NCBI GenBank assembly: GCA_022072505.1
Contig: JAJVHU010000008.1
Location: 76,812 to 140,811, forward strand
Source of the DNA: Phycisphaerae bacterium
Lineage (GTDB): Bacteria > Planctomycetota > Phycisphaerae > UBA1845
Direction: 5' to 3'
DNA: 64,000 nt
Made by a program: the position numbers and the translations under genes. Positions 36,601-44,604 of this stretch are shown here, piece by piece. Position 1 is the first letter of the stretch, and each line of letters begins with the position of its first letter. The notes under the pieces were generated by a model. That model was not told the DNA's origin, ran no database searches, and saw nothing but the letters and a program-made list of their open reading frames with translations.

Positions 36601-37353
36601 TTCCTCGTGCAGCAACCGATCCACCCAGCGCTCGTAGGCGTCGGGACGCTCGTCCGCCTCGAACGCCTCGGCTTCCTCAGGCGTCGGCGGGAGCCCCGTC
36701 AGGTCCAGGAAAAGACGTCGAATCAACGTCGCGCGGTCCGTCTCCGGCGACGGCGTCGCGCCCTCGGCCTCGAGGCGGGCGAGGATGTACCGGTCGATCG
36801 GTGTTCGGCACCAGGCTTCATCCGTCACGCTCGGCGTCACCGGGCGGGTCGGCGGGATGAACGACCAGTGAGGCGTGTACTCCGCGCCGGCGTCGATCCA
36901 GCGCCGGATCAGTTCGCGCTCCCGAGCGGAGAGCGGTCGCTTGTTGCTGTCCGGCGGAGGCATCGCCTCCGCCGGGTCTTCGCTGGTGATGCGGCGCCAC
37001 AACTCGCTCTCCTCGACGCGACCCGGGAGGACCGCGGTGCGGCCGTCGCGTGCTTCCGTCGCCGACGCCCGCTCGTCGAGGCGCAGACCGGCGTGTCGCG
37101 TGGCGGCGTCAGGACCGTGGCACTTGAAACAGCGGTCCGAGAGGATCGGACGGATGTCCCGGTCGTAGTTGATCGGGTCGGGTTCGCGGATTGCCGGCGT
37201 GACGACCCGGTCCGCACGGCGAGGGAGCGTCGGATCGGCGACTCCGGCGGCATCCGGGCTTGCGGTGGGACGGATCGCGGCCAGGCCCAAGGCGCACACG
37301 ATCATCGCCGCGAACGTCGCCCGGATACACATTCGAACCAGCGGGTTTTTCAC
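33685..37353 (-). CDS. Planctomycete PSCyt1-DUF1549-DUF1553 secreted protein
   Basis: This 1222-residue protein has the architecture PSCyt1 (cytochrome-c-like, DIRPILSDRCFKCHGPD with CxxCH heme motif), DUF1549 (RTPIDRYILARLEAEG and LFLDLTGLPPTPEEAEAF), a central LamG/concanavalin-like region, and DUF1553 (RVTVNRYWEMFFGTGLV, ending in the LDAPTRESCVIRR and NDEQFVEAAR region). The GTG at 37353 follows GAGGG by six bases and a membrane segment follows, so I start it there. These proteins are abundant in planctomycetes and often paired with sulfatase-like DUF1501 proteins; none is next to it here. Heme binding and carbohydrate-related roles are suspected, not proven. Confidence 0.9.
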   Translation of the reverse strand: MKNPLVRMCIRATFAAMIVCALGLAAIRPTASPDAAGVADPTLPRRADRVVTPAIREPDPINYDRDIRPILSDRCFKCHGPDAATRHAGLRLDERASATEARDGRTAVLPGRVEESELWRRITSEDPAEAMPPPDSNKRPLSARERELIRRWIDAGAEYTPHWSFIPPTRPVTPSVTDEAWCRTPIDRYILARLEAEGATPSPETDRATLIRRLFLDLTGLPPTPEEAEAFEADERPDAYERWVDRLLHEEPYRTRHAERLALPWLDAARYADTCGIHMDAGRQMWAWRDWVLAALRENIPFDRFLTEQLAGDLIPDATEAQKIASGFNRNHVTTDEGGAIAEEYLVEYAVDRAATTGAVFLGLTLGCARCHEHKFDPISQEEFFSFYAFFNSIEEPGLYSQLPDPNRAFEPFMLVPTEAQNRERAELKDRLDKARADLNLSSPEEAALLEAFLARTPEELGVAWTPARVIEAKSTGGATLTVQPDGSVLASGENPKQDDYVITLSLAEADARLLLLEALRDPSLPTGDVGRAFNGNAVLTGVEAEAISVKDRSQRRRVRFVWAWADHEQPDGDYRVVNLLDTDDDLGWAVDAHRRDENRVALLLAEDSFGFDGGTELTVRLEHRSIYDEHTLGRVRLTPGRIRDAALSRLPVAAGGWYVVGPFPVDDREKAFDAAFGPETDTILDLKRNFGAGNQYWRFEPSFLDERPNALPDGVNVSYVARRVYNPACRAFDLSLGSDDGVRVLLDGAEVFANRVERGVAPDQDRASLHLRPGAHVLTMTIVNTGGPAGFYYRAILKPDELSGLLVGAMLPQSALDAGLRSRVAEAWKTTFSPEYRRRREQIAELEKRSAELEAAIPRTMIMQELPAPRETFVLTRGQYDKPDRNRPVSRGVPAALGKMPEGAPLNRLGLAQWLTSAENPLVARVTVNRYWEMFFGTGLVRTSDDFGHQGEWPSHPELLDYLAVEFRESGWDVRRLVRLIVTSNVYRQGSRVREGLREKDPDNRLLSYYPPRRLPAEGIRDLALYVSGLLVEKLGGPSVKPYQPEGLWQEIAMPQSNTREYVRGAGEDIWRRSLYTYWKRAAPPLSLLTLDAPTRESCVIRRASTNTPLQALVTWNDEQFVEAARVLAQRTLAEPGEDEQRLTRLYRRCTGRSPDGDDLAALADALSHFRRRYAADAEAAAALIEIGESPTPTEIEPAELAAWMMIANAVLNLHATLTQG

Positions 37354-37511
37354 GATCGCCCTCGCGTCCGGCGGATCCGCTGCGCCGATCGACGGCGAAC
37401 CACGCCCGGTTCGGCATCGTACCGGAAACGAAGGGCGCGGTTCAACCGCGACGCAAGCGTCGTCTCCGGGGGGCGAGCAAGATGCGGGATCTGACGCGAC
37501 CTGAGTCTGTC

Positions 37512-37563
37512 TCCGGCTCCGCTTGCGGGGCGTGGGATTCGCATGAACGTATGATTTGGCGCG
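37512..37563 (+). mobile_element. Conserved end-like sequence of the IS remnant
   Basis: About 50 bp ('tccggctccg', then 'gcatgaacgtatgatttggc', then 'gcg') are repeated at 56237-56288 with about 80 percent identity by eye. The copy lies just before the N-terminal part of the broken transposase below, so it looks like an insertion-sequence end. The copy at 56237 has no transposase next to it. Confidence 0.5.
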
Positions 37564-37577
37564 ATCCTCCGTCGTGA

Positions 37578-38060
37578 TCCGGCGCAATCCTGTCCGCCGG
37601 ATCATCGACGGGCGCAGACTCCGTCACGATACCCGTGAGACGATCAGGAGGATGGCGGTTCGCCGGGTTCGGGAGGGCGAGCGGCCCGGCGCCCATCGCC
37701 AAAGTTGTGGCGGCGCCTGTGCAGTCGCTCAGAGGACAATTGGAACTGCATTTTCCGCCTGGCTATCAGCCTGCGGCAGACGTGTGTGGAACGGGTTTTC
37801 AACCCGTTTCGCACCGGTTGGAACCCGGCACCACGCCCTCTTGGCCGATCTTGCCACGGCCTGCTGCGCCCCGGACCTGAACCCGGATGAGTTTGTGTGG
37901 AACCCTCTGCGGCAGAACGGCGTCCCCAAGAAGCCATTGCGGCACGGGGAATCCCTGCCGGCCCGGGTGACCGCGAACCTCGAAGTGCTCAAGGCAAACC
38001 CCCGAATCATCCGCTCCTTCTTTCATGCCCCAAGTGCAGCCTATGCTAAGGACCATAGGG
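37578..38060 (+). pseudogene. Broken IS630-family transposase
   Basis: The remnant encodes an N-terminal helix-turn-helix piece (RHDTRETIRRMAVRRVREGERP) and, after a gap, a C-terminal DDE piece with DLNPDEFVWNPLRQNG and NPRIIRSFF. LELHFPPGYQP of the catalytic region lies in a different frame, so the gene is both internally deleted and frameshifted. A palindromic 'gtgtggaacgggttttcaac' insertion separates two parts of the catalytic region. It abuts the end of the kelch gene, with which it is convergent. Confidence 0.8.
37783..37850 (+). repeat. Palindromic repeat nested in the transposase remnant
   Basis: AACGGGTT (37790-37797) and AACCCGTT (37801-37808) form a perfect 8-bp stem around TTC. 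CCGGTT / AACCCGG follows within 15 bp. The sequence interrupts the DDE part of the transposase between LELHFPPGYQP and DLNPDEFVW. Its boundaries are estimates. Confidence 0.65.
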
Positions 38061-40100
38061 GCAGACGTACTGTCTATCATCCTCCGTTCCGCAGCCCCAC
38101 GTTGCCGTAGCGACGCCGGCCTCACCCGGCGGACGCTTGTTGAACTTGGCCTTGCCTCTGCCGCGGAAATTGATCGTGCCGGATTTCGAAACACCGTCCG
38201 CCAGCGTCACGGTGAACGTATCACCCGCGATTCCTTGAAGAAGGATCACTTTGAGTTGGTTGGATCCGTTGCGGACCCCACAGACAGCCTCGTTGACGTA
38301 CTCCCGCCCGGAACAAGCTGCACGGTAAGCCCATGTTTGGTCGTCCAGCGCGCCGTCGTATCCCCCAAAGAGCACGGTGACTCCGCGATGGCTGTCGTAT
38401 GAGATTGCGTGACGCGCGCGCCGTGATGGTCCGCTCGTCGCGCGCAGCGTCCACGCGCCTCCGTCCCATTCCCAGGTTTCATCGTCCAGCGAATCATCGT
38501 CACCCCCGAAAAGCACGGTGATGCCGCGGGCGCTGTCGAAAGCCAGTGCATGCCCAGAGCGCGGCGAGGGTCCGCCGGTTGTCCGGAATTTCCACGTTTC
38601 TCCGTCCCATTCCCAGGTCTCACCGTTGAGCGAACCGTCGTCTCCTCCAAAAAGCACGGTGACGCCGCGAGCGCTGTCGTAGGCCATCGCGTGAAACCGG
38701 CGCTTTGACGGCCCGCCGTACGCTCGCTGCGTCCACGTCGTCCCACCCCACTCCCATGTTTCGCCGTTAAGGAAGCCGTCAAATCCTCCAAAAAGCACGG
38801 TGACGCCGCGAGCGCTGTCGTAGGCCAGCGCGTGCCCCGATCGCCGCGACGGTCCGCTGGTCAACCGCAACGTCCATGTCGCCCCGTCCCATTCCCAGGT
38901 CTCGCCGTTGAGCGAACCGTCGTCTCCTCCCAAAAGCACCGTGACGCCCCGGATGCTGTCGTAGGCCATGGCATGTCGATAGCGCGGGCTGGGGCCGGTA
39001 GTCGTCCGCAACTCCCAGTCGCTGCCATCCCATTCCCAGGTCTCGCCGAAGGAGAATCGGTTGTAACCCCCAAAGAGCACGGTCACGCCCCGCGCGCTGT
39101 CGTAACTCATGGCGTGTTGATGGCGCGGAACGGGACCGGTAGAGGGCTGGAACCGCCAATCTCGTCCATCCCATTCCCAGGTGTCGCCATAGTAGAATCC
39201 GTCGTAACCCCCGAAGAGCACGGTGACGCCCCGGGCGCTGTCGTAGGCCAAGGCGTGCTCCGAACGAGGCGGCGGTCCACTGGTCGTCCGCAGCACCCAA
39301 ACCGCTCCGTTCCATTCCCAGGTTTCGCGATTCCGCGAACCGTCAAATCCCCCCAAGAGCACGGTGACGCCGCGGGCGCTGTCGTAGGTCAAGGCATGTT
39401 GTCGGCGCGGCGAAGGTCCGCTGGTCGCCCGCAGTCTCCAGGTCGTCCCGTTCCATTCCCAGGTCTCGCCGTCATAACCCGAGGAATCCCCCCCAAAGAG
39501 CACCGTGACGCCGCGCGTAGAGTCATAAGTCATAGCGTGCTCGAAACGCGGAGAAGGTCCGCTGGTCGCCCGTAACGTCCACGTCGCGCCATCCCATTCC
39601 CAGGTCTCGCCGTTCAACCGGCGGTTTTGGGTATACCCTCCAAAGAGCACGGTCACGCCCCGCGCGCCGTCATAGACCATGGCATGCGCGAAACGAGGCG
39701 ATGGACCGCTGCTGGACCGCAACGCCCACGTGGCTCCATCCCATTCCCAGGTCTCGCCGTCATAATCCGAGGAATTACCCCCAAAGAGCACCGTGACGCC
39801 CCGGGCACTGTCGTAGGCCATGGCATGTTGCCAACGTCTCGAAGGTCCGCTGGTCGCGCGCAGCGTCCAAGCCGCTCCATCCCATTCCCAGGTTTCGTTA
39901 TTGGTTGAGCCGGCATCCCCTCCCAAAAGCACGGTGACGCCTCGGGCGCTGTCAAAACTCATTGCATGGCCCGACCGTATAGACGGCGCAGAGGAGGGAG
40001 CGACCATTCGCCAATCCGCTTCCCGGTACGGCGCCGCATTGGTGGAAAACGCGAACGCCATATGCGATGCGGTCAGAACAAGAACACGGTGTCGTCGCAT
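38046..40100 (-). CDS. Secreted kelch-repeat protein
   Basis: This 684-residue protein has a signal peptide (cleavage near residue 23) and 12 tandem repeats of about 47-50 residues. Each starts with a YDSARGVTVLFGG-type strand and contains GETWEWDGATWTLR followed by SGPSPRxxHAM. These are kelch-type beta-propeller blades, likely two propellers or one large one. A short Cys-rich C-terminal domain of about 85 residues follows and resembles those of the proteins at 28089 and 57840. It is a likely surface or secreted protein; ligand unknown. AAGG is seen before the ATG at 40100. It is convergent with the IS630 remnant. Confidence 0.85.
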   Translation of the reverse strand: MRRHRVLVLTASHMAFAFSTNAAPYREADWRMVAPSSAPSIRSGHAMSFDSARGVTVLLGGDAGSTNNETWEWDGAAWTLRATSGPSRRWQHAMAYDSARGVTVLFGGNSSDYDGETWEWDGATWALRSSSGPSPRFAHAMVYDGARGVTVLFGGYTQNRRLNGETWEWDGATWTLRATSGPSPRFEHAMTYDSTRGVTVLFGGDSSGYDGETWEWNGTTWRLRATSGPSPRRQHALTYDSARGVTVLLGGFDGSRNRETWEWNGAVWVLRTTSGPPPRSEHALAYDSARGVTVLFGGYDGFYYGDTWEWDGRDWRFQPSTGPVPRHQHAMSYDSARGVTVLFGGYNRFSFGETWEWDGSDWELRTTTGPSPRYRHAMAYDSIRGVTVLLGGDDGSLNGETWEWDGATWTLRLTSGPSRRSGHALAYDSARGVTVLFGGFDGFLNGETWEWGGTTWTQRAYGGPSKRRFHAMAYDSARGVTVLFGGDDGSLNGETWEWDGETWKFRTTGGPSPRSGHALAFDSARGITVLFGGDDDSLDDETWEWDGGAWTLRATSGPSRRARHAISYDSHRGVTVLFGGYDGALDDQTWAYRAACSGREYVNEAVCGVRNGSNQLKVILLQGIAGDTFTVTLADGVSKSGTINFRGRGKAKFNKRPPGEAGVATATWGCGTEDDRQYVCPYGP
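38330..39960 (-). repeat. Twelve tandem kelch-unit DNA repeats
   Basis: Within the kelch gene a unit of about 141-150 bp is repeated 12 times. The repeats stay similar at the DNA level, for example 'agcacggtgacgcc' recurs in nearly every unit. This high DNA identity suggests recent duplication or ongoing gene conversion. Confidence 0.85.
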
Positions 40101-40301
40101 GAACCTTGTCCTTTCTTGAAGACCGACGGTCTCAACGCAGGTTTCACGCTGCAGCACACTGAAGCGGCAGGGGGCGCTTCGGCCTGACGAACCCGGCGTC
40201 ATCGTGGCTCTCATCCTCATTCGAGCGCTGGAGCATTATACCCTTGGTCCGCCGACCGCAACCGTGCAGCGGCATCGTCACGCGGCTGTCGCGCGGCCTG
40301 G

Positions 40302-40400
40302 CAGTCCGTTGAAAAAGGGTAACGCCTCCCTCCGGGAGGCGAATTTCGCCGGGAAAAAACCGGTATCACGAAAGCCGATTGCGAGTTCTTCAACAGGCTG
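40302..40400 (+). mobile_element. 99-bp MITE-like element, copy 1
   Basis: The element starts CAGTCCGTTGAA and ends TTCAACAGGCTG, near-perfect terminal inverted repeats. It contains the palindrome CGCCTCCC tcc GGGAGGCG (40323-40341). A second copy lies inverted at 59667-59766 with about 90 percent identity by eye. It has no coding capacity and sits in the divergent gap between the kelch and pseudouridine synthase genes. The gap 40101-40527 holds no other feature. Confidence 0.85.
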
Positions 40401-40527
40401 CTGGGCGGGAATTGGCATGTTCCGCCCTCGGCCCGGACCGTTGGAACTGTCCGTTCCGCCGCGGGCCTTCCCCGCCCGCGGCTCCCCTGTTTGTCTTGGG
40501 TCCGCCTCGCGGCAAGAATCCGGGGCG

Positions 40528-41640
40528 ATGCCATCGGGGAAAGAGGAATTGAAGGGGCCGGAGGAGGTCGTTCTCGATGAGGACGAGCGTGAGACCGGGG
40601 AGACCTCGGAAGACCTGGAGGATCCGGGCGACGGGGAAGGTGCGGACCCCGCGGGCGGTCCGCAGGTGAAGCGCGTGCGCGTCCGGCGCAGCGTCGCGGG
40701 ACGCCGGCTGGACAAGTACATGCACGGGCGCTTTCCGCGCCTCAGCCGCACGCTCATTCAGAAGTGGATCAAGGACGGCGAGATCACCGTCAACGATCTT
40801 CCGGCCAAGCCCAGCTACGAGCCGAAGGAAGGCGACATCGTGCGGATCGTCATCCCGCCGCCGCCGCCCTCCGAGGTGGTTCCGCAGGACATCCCGCTGA
40901 ACATCCTTTATGAGGATGACTGGCTGATCGTCCTCAACAAGCCGATCGGGATGGTTTGCCACCCCGCGTACGCGTCGCAGACGGGCACGATCGCCAACGC
41001 GGTGGCGGGCTACGCCGAGCGCCTCAGCCAAGGCAGCGATCCGTTCCGCCCCGGCATCGTGCATCGCCTCGACAAGAACACGACCGGCGTGATGCTCATC
41101 GCCAAGTGCGACGAGGCGCACTGGCGGGTCTCCCTCCAGTTCGAGCGCCGCACGGTGAAAAAGGAATATTTTGCGGTGGTTCACGGGCGCGTGTCGCTCG
41201 ACGGCGACGTGATCAACAAGCCGCTCGCGCCGCACCCGGACACGACGCAGCGCATGATTCTCCCGGGGTCGATCTACCCGCCGCGCCAGGCGATGTTCAA
41301 GGAAGCGATCACGGAGTACCGCGTTCGCCGGCGCTACGCGGGCTACACCGCGGTCGATCTTTTCCCGCGCACCGGGCGCACGCACCAGCTTCGCGTCCAC
41401 ATGTCCAGTCTCGGGCATCCGATGGTCGGCGACCGGTTGTACGGCGGGCAGCTTGTCTCTGAGCGCGAACTTTCGGGCGAGGGCAGCAGCCTCCCGCTCT
41501 TCGAGTTTCAGGCGCTGCACGCCCGGCGCCTGCGCCTGGTGCATCCGATCCGCGAGACGCCGCTGGACATCGAGGCGCCGCTTCCGCCGCATCTGTCGCG
41601 GCTGGTCGAACTGCTCGAGGCGCACGCCAACGACCGGTAA
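40528..41640 (+). CDS. RluA-family pseudouridine synthase
   Basis: This 370-residue enzyme isomerises uridine to pseudouridine in RNA. An acidic N-terminal extension of about 45 residues is followed by an S4-like RNA-binding domain (RRLDKYMHGRFPRLSRTLIQ) and the catalytic domain with HRLDKNTTGVMLIAK (catalytic Asp in HRLDxxT). I start it at ATG 40528 rather than at an upstream ATG whose reading frame spans the MITE-like element. RluC versus RluD specificity cannot be fixed. It is downstream of the element at 40302. Confidence 0.9.
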   Translation: MPSGKEELKGPEEVVLDEDERETGETSEDLEDPGDGEGADPAGGPQVKRVRVRRSVAGRRLDKYMHGRFPRLSRTLIQKWIKDGEITVNDLPAKPSYEPKEGDIVRIVIPPPPPSEVVPQDIPLNILYEDDWLIVLNKPIGMVCHPAYASQTGTIANAVAGYAERLSQGSDPFRPGIVHRLDKNTTGVMLIAKCDEAHWRVSLQFERRTVKKEYFAVVHGRVSLDGDVINKPLAPHPDTTQRMILPGSIYPPRQAMFKEAITEYRVRRRYAGYTAVDLFPRTGRTHQLRVHMSSLGHPMVGDRLYGGQLVSERELSGEGSSLPLFEFQALHARRLRLVHPIRETPLDIEAPLPPHLSRLVELLEAHANDR

Positions 41641-41780
41641 ACCCGCCGTCCGCGCGGAATGCCGCGACGGCCGACAATCTCCGGTCGGTTTCGACAAAAC
41701 CGTGCGCCGCGTGCGTTGCATCCGCGGAGAGGTCGCGTCAAGATGCGCCAGGATGCGAGGTTCCTGATGAGCGAGCGGGC

Positions 41781-42683
41781 ATGAACGCGGTCGAGCTGGA
41801 GCGGATTTCCAAGACCTTCAAGAGCGTCAAGGCGGTCGATGATCTGAGTCTGAGCGTTCCGGAGGGGTCGATCTACGGCTTCATCGGGCCCAACGGTTCG
41901 GGCAAGACCACGACGTTGCGCATGATCATGCGCATCTACTACCCGGACCTGGGGTCGGGGGCGATCCGGATTCTCGGGAGGGATCACAGCGCCGCGGCCA
42001 ACGATCGGATCGGATATCTGCCCGAGGAGCGCGGGCTGTACCGCAAGATGAAGGTCCGCGATCTGCTGAAGTTTTTTCTCGAACTGCACGGTCATCGGCG
42101 GAACCTCTCGGAACCGATCCAGTCCTGGCTCGCCCGGTTGCGCCTGTCCGACTGGGCGGACAAGAAGGTCGAGACGCTGTCGAAGGGCATGAGCCAGCGG
42201 ATTCAGTTCATCGCCGCCGTGGTTCACTCGCCGAAGCTGCTGATCCTCGATGAACCCTTCTCCGGGCTGGACCCGGTGAGCACGGAGGACTTGCGCGAAG
42301 CGATCCTCGATCTGCGGCGCGGCGGCGCGACGATCCTCTTTTCGACGCACGACATGCACATGGCTGAGAAGATGTGCGACTACGTGCTGATGATCTACCA
42401 GGGCCGGAAGGTGCTGGACGGCACGCTGGAGTCGATCCAGGCGCGGTACGGCGCGGACACGCTGCGCGTCGCGGTGGAGGGAAACGGACAGGGGCTTACG
42501 TCGTTGCCGGGGGTGGAGCGCGTCGCGGATTTCGGGCGCCTGGCGGAACTGAAGATGAGCGACGGGGCCGACCCGCAGCGCGTGCTCGAAGCGCTGATCG
42601 GGCGGGGGCGCGTCACGCATTTCGAGGTGACCCGCCCGACGCTGCACGACATCTTCGTCCGCATCGCGCGACCGAAGGAGTAA
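41781..42683 (+). CDS. ABC transporter ATP-binding protein (NatA-like)
   Basis: This 300-residue ATPase has Walker A IGPNGSGKTTT, a Q-loop region GYLPEERGLYRKM, the signature LSKGMSQRIQFIAAV and Walker B LLILDEPFSGLDP. The length and the C-terminal extension of about 80 residues match the NatA/YhaQ group, which pairs with an ABC-2 permease. The permease follows after a 75-bp leader-like tract. Sodium export is the name-giving activity of NatAB, but other substrates are known in this group. Confidence 0.88.
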   Translation: MNAVELERISKTFKSVKAVDDLSLSVPEGSIYGFIGPNGSGKTTTLRMIMRIYYPDLGSGAIRILGRDHSAAANDRIGYLPEERGLYRKMKVRDLLKFFLELHGHRRNLSEPIQSWLARLRLSDWADKKVETLSKGMSQRIQFIAAVVHSPKLLILDEPFSGLDPVSTEDLREAILDLRRGGATILFSTHDMHMAEKMCDYVLMIYQGRKVLDGTLESIQARYGADTLRVAVEGNGQGLTSLPGVERVADFGRLAELKMSDGADPQRVLEALIGRGRVTHFEVTRPTLHDIFVRIARPKE

Positions 42684-42758
42684 CCGTCGAAAGTTGAAAC
42701 GTCGAAACTGAACCTTGAACACCCGAGTCCCCGAAACTCGAGCACCCGAACCCACTCA
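42684..42758 (+). repeat. Leader tract before the ABC-2 permease gene
   Basis: The gap contains 'cgtcgaaagttgaaacgtcg' and then 'gaacacccgagtccccgaaa' and 'ctcgagcacccgaac'. The element 'cgaaagttgaaacg' is shared exactly with the flhA leader (about 2821-2834). It ends four bases before the ATG, and no Shine-Dalgarno-like motif is present. Confidence 0.65.
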
Positions 42759-44114
42759 ATGACCCGTAAAACGATCGTCATCGCCGTCCGCGAGTACCAG
42801 GCCGCGATCCGGACCAAGACGTTTCTCGTCTCACTGATCCTGATGCCCGTCTTCATGGGGGGCAGCATCGGCGTGCAGGTTCTGCTGCGCGACAAGGTGG
42901 ACACGACGGACAAGCGCATTGCGCTGGTGGATATGACCGGCAGACTGGCGACCGCGGTGCTCGCCGATGCGGAGCGCCGCAACGCGACGGACATCTTCCA
43001 GGGAGACGGGACCGCTCGAAAGCAGATGCAGCCGCGGTTCGTCTTTGAGGCGGCGGCGCTGCCCGGTGAAACGACGCCCGAGGCGCTTCAGGCGTTGACG
43101 CTGGAGCTTTCAGACCGGGTCCGAAAGCGTGAGCTTTTCGCCTTTGCGATCATCCCGGCGGACGCCATCTCCCGCGCCTCCGCATCCGCCGCCGCGCCGG
43201 CGACGACGCCTTCCGCCGACGTCGCCTATCACAGCAACAGTCCGACGTATGACGACGTTCGCCGCTGGCTGACGGGCGTTCTCACGAAGCACACGCACGA
43301 GGCGCGCCTGTCGGACGCGAACGTGGACACGAAGCTGGTCATGAACGCGCTGTCGCCGCTGCGCGTGGACAACCTCGGCCTGGTTTCCCGTGAAGCCACC
43401 GGCGAGATCAAGGCCGCCGAGAAGACCAACGAGCTGGCGACCTTCTTCATCCCCTTCGGGCTGCTGATGCTGATGTTCATGGTGGTGATGATCTCCGCCC
43501 AGCCGCTGCTTCAGAGCGTGCTGGAGGAGAAGATGCAGCGGATCGCGGAGGTGCTCGTCGCGTGCGCGTCGCCGTTCGAGTTGATGATGGGCAAGCTCCT
43601 CGGGACGGCCGGCGTGTCGCTGACGATCGTGTGCGTGTACCTGCTCGGCGGGCTTTTCGCGATGGAGCGCCTCGGCGTGGCGGGCCTGTTTCCGAAGCAC
43701 CTGATCGGCTGGTTCATCCTCTATCAATGCCTGGCGGTGCTGATGTTCGGATCGATGTTCAGCGCGGTGGGCGCGGCGGTCAACGACCTGAAGGAGGCGC
43801 AGAACCTCGTCACGCCGCTGATGCTGGTCGTCGTCGTCCCGCTGTTCATCTGGTTCAACGTGGTCAAGGAGCCGAATGCGAGCTTCTCAGTCATCGCGTC
43901 GTTCTTCCCCTTCGCCACGCCGATGCTGATGATCGTGAGGATGGCCGTGCCGCCCGGCGTGCCGGCGTGGCAGCCGGCGGTGGGCGCGCTGAGCGTGCTG
44001 GCGACGACGGTGGCGTGCGTCTTCGCGGCGGGGCGCGTGTTCCGCATCGGGATTCTGATGCAGGGGAAAGCCCCGAAGCTGCGCGAACTGATCGGGTGGA
44101 TGCTGCGCGGGTGA
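42759..44114 (+). CDS. ABC-2 type permease (NatB-like)
   Basis: This 451-residue protein has one N-terminal membrane helix (about residues 21-42), a large extracytoplasmic segment of about 180 residues, and a C-terminal block of about five helices from residue 225. It is the typical layout of NatB/YhaP-type ABC-2 permeases. It follows its ATPase partner, after a repeat-like leader. Substrate is unknown. Confidence 0.87.
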   Translation: MTRKTIVIAVREYQAAIRTKTFLVSLILMPVFMGGSIGVQVLLRDKVDTTDKRIALVDMTGRLATAVLADAERRNATDIFQGDGTARKQMQPRFVFEAAALPGETTPEALQALTLELSDRVRKRELFAFAIIPADAISRASASAAAPATTPSADVAYHSNSPTYDDVRRWLTGVLTKHTHEARLSDANVDTKLVMNALSPLRVDNLGLVSREATGEIKAAEKTNELATFFIPFGLLMLMFMVVMISAQPLLQSVLEEKMQRIAEVLVACASPFELMMGKLLGTAGVSLTIVCVYLLGGLFAMERLGVAGLFPKHLIGWFILYQCLAVLMFGSMFSAVGAAVNDLKEAQNLVTPLMLVVVVPLFIWFNVVKEPNASFSVIASFFPFATPMLMIVRMAVPPGVPAWQPAVGALSVLATTVACVFAAGRVFRIGILMQGKAPKLRELIGWMLRG

Positions 44115-44131
44115 GTCGCCCCCCGCTGGGT

Positions 44132-44482
44132 TCAGCGGAAGCGTCCGCGGAACGTCTCCGCCGGATACTTGACGGCGTTCTTCCGCATCTTGTCCGACAG
44201 CGCCGACGCCAGGTCGATGTCCATCGCGTTGGCGAACGAAAGCAAAAACGCCAGCACGTCGGCGACTTCCTCGCGCACTTCCGACGCCTTGCCGGGGTCG
44301 TTGCGCACGGCGTCAAGCTGATCGGAACGGAGCCACTGAAAATGCTCCATCAATTCGGCGGCCTCGATCAGGATCGACGCGGCGAGGTTCTTCGGATCGT
44401 GAAACTGCTGCCAGTCCCGCTCGGCGACGAACGCCGCGACGAGTTCCCGAAGCTGCTTTACCGACGTGTTTTGATCGTCCAT
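44132..44482 (-). CDS. MazG-like nucleotide pyrophosphohydrolase
   Basis: This 116-residue protein is an all-alpha NTP pyrophosphatase of the MazG-like/RS21-C6 (dCTPase) type. The metal site is seen in EAAELMEHFQW and the EEVADVLAFLL helix. Its length matches single-domain house-cleaning enzymes that hydrolyse dCTP or modified nucleotides. It is convergent with the permease gene. Preferred nucleotide cannot be fixed. Confidence 0.87.
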   Translation of the reverse strand: MDDQNTSVKQLRELVAAFVAERDWQQFHDPKNLAASILIEAAELMEHFQWLRSDQLDAVRNDPGKASEVREEVADVLAFLLSFANAMDIDLASALSDKMRKNAVKYPAETFRGRFR

Positions 44483-44604
44483 CGCCGTCCTGGCCCGGAA
44501 GAGCGCCCCGTCGCCCCGCGTCCATCCTACGCCCGCATCACGACGAGGGACAGGCGCAACGCCGGTCTTCGACGCCCCCGCGGGGCGCCGGGGGGAACTA
44601 CGCC

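Noticed and set aside
37578..38060. Intact IS630 transposase
   Set aside because: The central catalytic part is missing or in another frame and a palindrome interrupts it, so it can only be a remnant.
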